Below, piece after piece: positions 63,974-64,000 of a stretch of DNA of 64,000 nucleotides (within the stretch, counting starts at the first letter, position 1; each line of letters starts with the position of its first letter). The translations under genes and the position numbers were made by a program. Source of the stretch: Sinotaia quadrata (Eukaryota > Mollusca > Gastropoda > Architaenioglossa > Viviparidae); contig CM054180.1 in NCBI GenBank assembly GCA_028829895.1, positions 91,265,135 to 91,329,134 of the forward strand, in the 5' to 3' direction. The notes under the pieces were generated by a model that worked only from the letters and a program-made list of their open reading frames with translations, had not been told where the DNA came from and ran no database searches.

Positions 63974-63982
63974 GGCGGGAAA
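63974..63982 (-). promoter_or_regulatory. E2F-like motif TTTCCCGCC
   Basis: An E2F consensus (TTTSSCGC) on the - strand lies about 220 bp upstream of the candidate ATG at 63759, in CpG-containing sequence near the right edge. Confidence 0.25.
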
Positions 63983-64000
63983 GATTCTAACAAAGGAATT

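Overview
The window looks like nuclear DNA of a cephalopod mollusc, most likely an octopus. The base composition is AT-rich, exons are short and sit in introns of 1.6 to 8 kb, and hAT-type transposons, LINE remnants, (CA)n tracts and minisatellites are abundant. The organism is inferred from this character and from the protein families; nothing in the window names it. There is no bacterial-style gene organisation, and I saw no CRISPR array, rRNA or intact tRNA gene.

Two host genes converge tail to tail. On the + strand, positions 247-23404 carry the last six coding exons of a receptor-type protein tyrosine phosphatase. They encode the end of catalytic domain D1, all of D2 and a long Ser-rich cytoplasmic tail. 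The D1 core and the ectodomain lie left of the window. All six exons join in phase (710 codons plus stop), and one intron appears to be a GC-AG intron. On the - strand, positions 61499-38792 carry the last six coding exons of UBAC1 (KPC2, the ubiquitin-binding partner of the RNF123/KPC1 ligase). They encode two UBA domains, an STI1-like segment and an unusual Ser/Thr-rich repeat tail. The N-terminal ubiquitin-like exons lie right of the window.

The introns and the 15 kb gap between the genes are mostly mobile-element debris. This includes a 798-bp hAT deletion derivative with an 8-bp target duplication (8536-9333), a hAT nested in another hAT (19190-21390), a pogo/Tigger-like element with TA duplication (14471-15766), and a LINE 3' end whose RNase H segment is triplicated (27807-28938). 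It also includes a decayed Mutator-like transposase (34361-35890) and a 1.29-kb element with 33-bp inverted repeats (36180-37465). UBAC1 introns hold a cluster of unrelated minisatellites between 42.7 and 52.6 kb.

The most striking object is at 52757-55333, inside a UBAC1 intron and antisense to it. It is a nearly intact two-exon transposon with terminal inverted repeats and a possible 5-bp target duplication. Its promoter is a textbook heat-shock promoter: GAA and TTC triplets alternate every 5 bp fourteen times with one mismatch, and a TATA box follows 18 bp further on. Its protein of about 545 residues is open except for one late CGA-to-TGA type stop. A heat-inducible DNA transposon in an animal would be noteworthy.
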